64,000 bases of DNA. Origin: Streptosporangium saharense (GTDB lineage Bacteria; Actinomycetota; Actinomycetes; Streptosporangiales; Streptosporangiaceae). The notes below the pieces were generated by a model, which saw only the letters and a program-made list of their open reading frames with translations, did no database searches and had not been told where the DNA came from. The position numbers and the translations under genes are program-made. How positions within the stretch are numbered: the first letter of the stretch is position 1; every line of letters starts with the position of its first letter. Below are positions 60,240 to 64,000 of the stretch, piece after piece. The DNA is taken from contig NZ_JACHJP010000006.1 of assembly GCF_014203715.1 (NCBI RefSeq), positions 124,001 to 188,000 of the forward strand, written 5' to 3'.

Positions 60240-61361
60240 ATGGACATCATTGTCGTTGGCGCCGGAGTGGGTGGTCTGGCTGTGGCGCGTCACCTGCTGG
60301 CCGCCGGTCATCGGGTGCGGGTTTTCGAGCGGGCCGCTGCCAGACGGACGGGCGGGGCAGGATTGACCATGTTCAGCAACGGCGTCGCCGTACTGAACGA
60401 TCTCGGTGTCAGTCTTGACGGCGCCGGAGGGCGCATCGACAGGATCGACGCGCTCACCTCCGACGGCCGGTTGCGCACCACCATGGACCTGGTCCACACC
60501 GCCGCCCATTTCGGGTTCGAGAACAAGTCGGTCTCCCGGAACGTCCTGCTGGACCGTCTCGCCGAGGGGTTGCCCGAGGGACTTGTCCACTACAGGACGG
60601 GCTTCCGGAGTGTGACGCAGGACGACGACAGGGTCACCGTGACCTTCGACGACGGCTCGACCGCCACCGGAGACCTGCTCATCGGGGCCGACGGTCACCA
60701 TTCGGAGGTGCGGCGGCAGCTCTGGGGGGAGGACGTCGTCCGTACGGCGACCTTCGGCACCTGGCAGGCGCTCAGCCCGATCGACATCGACCTGACCCAC
60801 ACCCACCTCCACCTGATGATCACCGGGAAGGAGGGGGCGTGCGGGCTGATCCCCGGGGGCGACGGGCTGTTGCAGTGGTGGTTCGACGTGCGCTGGTCGC
60901 CCTCCGACCCACGGCCCACCGCGCCGCTGGCCGAGCTGAGGCGCCGCTTCGGACACTGGGCCTCGCCCGTCCCCGAGGTGCTCGCCGCCGCCCGCGAGGA
61001 GGATCTCGGCTTCTTCGGCCACCACTGGAACAGGGTCCGTCCCGTCTGGGGACAGGGCCGCGTCACCCTGATCGGCGACGCCGCCCACACCATGCCGCCG
61101 ACTCTGGGCCAGGGCGCCAACCAGACCCTTGAGGACGTGTGGGTGCTCGGCCGCGAACTCGCCAAGGGCGGAGATCTTCCGGTACGGCTGCGCGCCTACG
61201 AGAAGGACCGCTACCCGAAGGTGTCCCTGGTCTCCCGGCTGGCCAGGCGCAGTCCCGCGAACTGGCGCATCCCTCCGGCGATCGGCCGCCTGTTCCCCGA
61301 GACCTCCCAGACCACCATGCTCTCCCGCTTCAGCAACCGCCTCACCGCCGTGACGGGGTGA
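60240..61361 (+). CDS. FAD-dependent monooxygenase (PHBH family)
   Basis: This 373-residue flavoprotein has GAGVGGLAVARHL at the N-terminus, DLLIGADGHHSEVR near residue 145 and LIGDAAHTMPPTLGQGANQTLED near 277 as the FAD-binding blocks. It starts at ATG 60240 after GGGGGAAAT. The MarR gene and palindrome beside it suggest induction by the substrate. The family hydroxylates aromatic acids, urate or antibiotics; the substrate is not visible. The last 20 bases overlap a convergent small gene. Confidence 0.87.
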   Translation: MDIIVVGAGVGGLAVARHLLAAGHRVRVFERAAARRTGGAGLTMFSNGVAVLNDLGVSLDGAGGRIDRIDALTSDGRLRTTMDLVHTAAHFGFENKSVSRNVLLDRLAEGLPEGLVHYRTGFRSVTQDDDRVTVTFDDGSTATGDLLIGADGHHSEVRRQLWGEDVVRTATFGTWQALSPIDIDLTHTHLHLMITGKEGACGLIPGGDGLLQWWFDVRWSPSDPRPTAPLAELRRRFGHWASPVPEVLAAAREEDLGFFGHHWNRVRPVWGQGRVTLIGDAAHTMPPTLGQGANQTLEDVWVLGRELAKGGDLPVRLRAYEKDRYPKVSLVSRLARRSPANWRIPPAIGRLFPETSQTTMLSRFSNRLTAVTG

Positions 61362-61611
61362 CCCGGAGTTCCTCTTCGAGGGCGTCCAGGATCGCTCTCG
61401 TCGCCTGGCGGAGCCGTGCACGGCGGGCGATGAGATCCTCGGCGAACGTCCTGGCCTTCGGCCCCACCCATACCGGCTGACCGGTGAACTGCCGGTGGGC
61501 CGGGTCGAGCGCGGCCTCAAGGATGGCGATTCGTGCCTTGACCTCCACCAATGTCTGTTCGAGCATCTGACGCCGGGGATTGGGAATCGCGTCCGCCGGT
61601 CCAGAGTTCAT
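61342..61611 (-). CDS. Small WXG100-like helical protein
   Basis: This 89-residue protein looks all-helical and contains PVWVGPKARTFAEDL followed by a long charged helix, a layout seen in WXG100/ESX-related proteins of Streptosporangiales; the match is by eye. ATG 61611 has GAGGGAG four bases upstream; an upstream in-frame ATG at 61638 is possible. It lies just beyond the large protein gene on the same strand, with a lipoprotein gene between them on the other strand. Confidence 0.6.
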   Translation of the reverse strand: MNSGPADAIPNPRRQMLEQTLVEVKARIAILEAALDPAHRQFTGQPVWVGPKARTFAEDLIARRARLRQATRAILDALEEELRVTPSRR

Positions 61612-61685
61612 GTTCTCCCTCTCCGGATGCGGATTCATTGGACATTATTGGATCTACAACATATCGGCCGGTTCCGGAGGAAACA

Positions 61686-62129
61686 GTGGGGTGTTCTGTA
61701 CGGCTCGGCGTCGTGGCCTGTGCGACGGTGCTGCTGACGGTGACCGGCTGCGGCGAAAGCGGCCCCACGGCGGCCCAGGCGGGGGAGACCCTGAAGGCCC
61801 ACATCACCGAGTTGATGAGACAGCGCCACGCCTTGGACGTCCAGATCACCGACCCTGGAGGGCGTGATATCCGCTGTGGTGAAGGCAGGGCCAAGCGAAC
61901 CTTCGCGGCAGTTGGGAGAGATCCCGCTCCGGAGACCGGGGGAGACTCACTCAATGACCTTCTACTGGGTGCGCTTTCCAGGGTCGCCCCTTATCGGATC
62001 ACCGAAGACCGTGGTGATGCTCCCATCTGGCTCGCCAACGACGAATACAAGACGACGATCATTCTGGAGTCGCCAGGTAATGGGCGGTACAGAGTCAGAG
62101 GAGAGACCGCGTGTCTCTCAATCTCATGA
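61686..62129 (+). CDS. Putative lipoprotein
   Basis: The 147-residue product starts at GTG with GGAGGAAACA upstream and has a short lipoprotein signal (VRLGVVACATVLLTVTGC, modified Cys at 22). The mature part has no motif I know; it includes ETLKAHITELMRQRHALDV and a C-terminal NGRYRVRGETACL. It would be anchored outside the cell membrane. It is divergent from the WXG100-like gene and ends one base before the convergent large gene. Confidence 0.7.
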   Translation: MGCSVRLGVVACATVLLTVTGCGESGPTAAQAGETLKAHITELMRQRHALDVQITDPGGRDIRCGEGRAKRTFAAVGRDPAPETGGDSLNDLLLGALSRVAPYRITEDRGDAPIWLANDEYKTTIILESPGNGRYRVRGETACLSIS

Positions 62130-62130
62130 G

Positions 62131-64000
62131 CTAACTGTCGAATACCAGGGCGCGTTCCCGTCCTCGTTGGTTACGGCTCTCGAATCTGTCTGCGAACCGA
62201 CTGGACAGTGTTCCCAGTGAGAGCTTGTCATCGCTTCCCATGCCGTTGGCCACCGTCCACTTCTCGAAAGCCTCAAGTCCCTTGTTGCCCTGCTTGATGA
62301 GCTCTGGGAACGGTCTGAGGTTTCCATGGACGTCGGCGATGGCCACACCGTGCGGATAGGCGGCCTGGAACTGGGCGGGTGTCACCTTCGGTTTGAAGCC
62401 GTTGGCCATGAGGATCTGGGCGTAGGTGTGCTGACGTCCGAGTGTCGCGATGTCGTCCTCCTTGTTGACCCGGTCCATCCGGGTTTCGTCGTCTCCGCCG
62501 AAGGCCCCCTCGGCGGAGAGACCGGTGCTCAGCGCCAGCCAACCGAGAGCCAGGGGCATGGTCGTCGCGGTGAGCGTGCTCGTCACCCCGACGCCCGTGT
62601 CACGGATGAAAACCAGCAGGTCATCCCGCTGCTTGTCGAGAAGGTCCAGATTTCCCTGAACTTTCTCGACGGCCGCCAGCTCGAAACCGCGCACGTTGCC
62701 CAGAGCCGTGAACACCCGGTCCATGTGCTCGACGTTCCCGGTTCTGCGGGTCGTCGCCGAGGCGTCGGTGATCACCTTCTGGGAGAAGCGGCCCATACCC
62801 TCGTCGAACGGCGTCAGGTTCTTCGCCGAGTTAGCGAAGGTCTTCAGAAAGCGGTAGGTGTCCTTCGGGCTCAAAGTGAATGCCGACTTCGTGCCGAACG
62901 CCGAGGTGGCGGGCTTCAGGGCGCTGTCCTCGATCATGTTCGCATCGCCGATGTTGGCGCCCTCGGTGATTTCGGTGGCGTACGCGCCCGCGATCTCGGC
63001 CAGGTGCTTTCTGACCTCCTCGCCGAGTTCGAGGTCGTCGAACGTCGTCATCACGGTGAAGGCGAACGCGGCGGATTTCTTGCTGTGAGCGCCATCTTCT
63101 TCGTCGTAGGCGCCGGAGGCTGCGGCGAGTAGCCGGCCGAAGGCGTCATCGTCGAAGGCGTCGGTCCCCGAGGCGTCATACGGGCCATGAACGTGGTCGT
63201 TGTGGTTCTTCAGGAACTCCTTCAGTTTCGAAGGATCCTTCTCGTACGGCCCGACCAGCGCCGTGATCGCCTGGCGCGCGGCGGCGGGATTGTTGCCCAG
63301 GGCGTACAGGATTCCAGGGCTGGTCTTTCCGGACTTGGAGAACCCCTGGGCCAGTGCTGCTCCGGCCAGCCATTCGGTGGGGAACTTCCCGGCGCTCAGC
63401 AGGAGGCTGGCTCCGAACCGGTCCTCACCTGACTGGCCGGGCTGCCGTACCGCGTCCATGACCTTGGCGAATCCGGGGACGCGCGATCCTCCGGTGACGG
63501 CCGTGCCGAGAGCCTGGCTCACGGTGCGGAGGGCCTCGTCATCGGGGCGGGGTGGGCCAAGGGTCGCCTGGGGACGGGAACTGTCCAGGTTCCCGCGCAG
63601 CAGTACGGGAAGTCCCAGGGTTCCTTTCACGCCGAGGGCGGCGAAGAAGGCCGCGGTGTAGTCGGCGTCGTTCTTGTTGGCGGCCAGTTGGCCGAGGACC
63701 TTCTCGTATTCCTCGGACGAGGTACGTCCGAACCAGGGGACGCTGCCGACAGACTCGATGTCCATCAGGCGTTTGGCGAGATCAGTGCCCTTTTTCCTGG
63801 CTTCCTCGGGAGAGAGGTGTTTCCCCTCGTCGTAGGCGAGCAGCCCGGCGCCAGGGAGCCAGGTCAGGTCCTCGCCCGCCTGGATCGTTGCCCCGCGTCT
63901 GCGCAGTCCTGGCAGCTCATCGTCGATCCACCCCTCGATCTCCTTGACCTGGCGTAGTGCCGTCGCCGGGACCTCGGCTGCGGTGAGGAGTTGGCGGATG
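62131..64000 (-). CDS. Large hypothetical protein next to WXG100-like gene (partial, DUF6571-like)
   Basis: The frame stays open to the window edge, so the N-terminus is missing; at least 622 residues are present. The visible part is mostly helical, with EEARKKGTDLAKRLMDIES near the start, a middle FDDLELGEEVRKHLAEIAG, and a hydrophobic stretch GVTSTLTATTMPLALGWLAL that may be membrane-active. I recall such proteins near WXG100 genes as DUF6571, but this name is unverified. A type VII secretion-related or toxin-like role is only a guess from context. Confidence 0.65.
   Translation of the reverse strand, partial: IRQLLTAAEVPATALRQVKEIEGWIDDELPGLRRRGATIQAGEDLTWLPGAGLLAYDEGKHLSPEEARKKGTDLAKRLMDIESVGSVPWFGRTSSEEYEKVLGQLAANKNDADYTAAFFAALGVKGTLGLPVLLRGNLDSSRPQATLGPPRPDDEALRTVSQALGTAVTGGSRVPGFAKVMDAVRQPGQSGEDRFGASLLLSAGKFPTEWLAGAALAQGFSKSGKTSPGILYALGNNPAAARQAITALVGPYEKDPSKLKEFLKNHNDHVHGPYDASGTDAFDDDAFGRLLAAASGAYDEEDGAHSKKSAAFAFTVMTTFDDLELGEEVRKHLAEIAGAYATEITEGANIGDANMIEDSALKPATSAFGTKSAFTLSPKDTYRFLKTFANSAKNLTPFDEGMGRFSQKVITDASATTRRTGNVEHMDRVFTALGNVRGFELAAVEKVQGNLDLLDKQRDDLLVFIRDTGVGVTSTLTATTMPLALGWLALSTGLSAEGAFGGDDETRMDRVNKEDDIATLGRQHTYAQILMANGFKPKVTPAQFQAAYPHGVAIADVHGNLRPFPELIKQGNKGLEAFEKWTVANGMGSDDKLSLGTLSSRFADRFESRNQRGRERALVFDS

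Noticed and set aside
1-64000. tRNA, rRNA or riboswitch elements
   Set aside because: I saw no tRNA-like cloverleaf, rRNA block or known riboswitch core when reading both strands; a tRNAscan-SE and Infernal run would be needed to exclude them.

Overview
The window is high-GC (about 70% or more) actinomycete DNA. The gene order rimO-pgsA-cinA-clgR, leaderless-type promoters, ROK, SARP and GntR regulators, and sugar ABC transporters without their own ATPase all fit a Streptosporangium/Nonomuraea-like member of the Streptosporangiales. This placement rests on gene content and style, not on a search.

Layout. (1) 1-4.4 kb is core genome: rimO, pgsA, cinA/pncC, clgR, a Nei-type DNA glycosylase and an Rrf2 regulator. 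(2) 4.4-56 kb is a large nonribosomal peptide locus. Its left arm holds a stand-alone condensation protein, a first ROK regulator, a NodS-like methyltransferase, a PIG-L deacetylase and a GH3 N-acetylhexosaminidase. Next comes an operon with a carrier protein, NRPS1 (C-A-T-reductase), an MFS exporter, a methyltransferase, a kynurenine-3-monooxygenase-like enzyme and a protein of unknown function. A probable insertion (20.5-23.1 kb, carbamoyltransferase plus NUDIX) follows, bounded by a duplicated sequence. Then there is a dasABCD-like transporter/GH3 operon facing a second ROK gene, a VanX-like dipeptidase, a SARP regulator and a flavin monooxygenase. The right half has two divergent operons. 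Leftward: NRPS2 (C-A-T-C-A-T, predicted Gly then a basic residue), mbtH, a 24-codon ORF, a carrier protein, a condensation protein and a dimethylformamidase-like protein with a five-blade propeller. Rightward: an acyl-AMP ligase, a condensation protein, a carrier protein, E1alpha/E1beta/E2 of a pyruvate-dehydrogenase-like complex, and NRPS3 (C-A-T-thioesterase, predicted Asp) fused to a complete MFS transporter. (3) 56-60 kb is a regulator cluster: two intact GntR/HutC genes, one other GntR gene and a broken one, then MarR with a flavin monooxygenase. (4) 61.3-64 kb holds a WXG100-like small protein, a lipoprotein and a large protein that runs off the window.

How it fits together. The biosynthetic machinery is unusually split: three free condensation proteins, three free carrier proteins, a ligase and a dedicated 2-oxoacid-dehydrogenase-like complex serve four adenylation domains and two different release domains (reductase and Cys-type thioesterase). 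Six promoter regions across 38 kb share a CAGGAAA/CTTTACT-like operator, placed at both ROK genes and at the 5' ends of the biosynthetic operons. This suggests that the two ROK proteins control the locus. The neighbouring GH3 enzymes, chitobiose-type transporter and D,D-dipeptidase make a cell-wall or chitin sugar a plausible inducer. The product is not identified.
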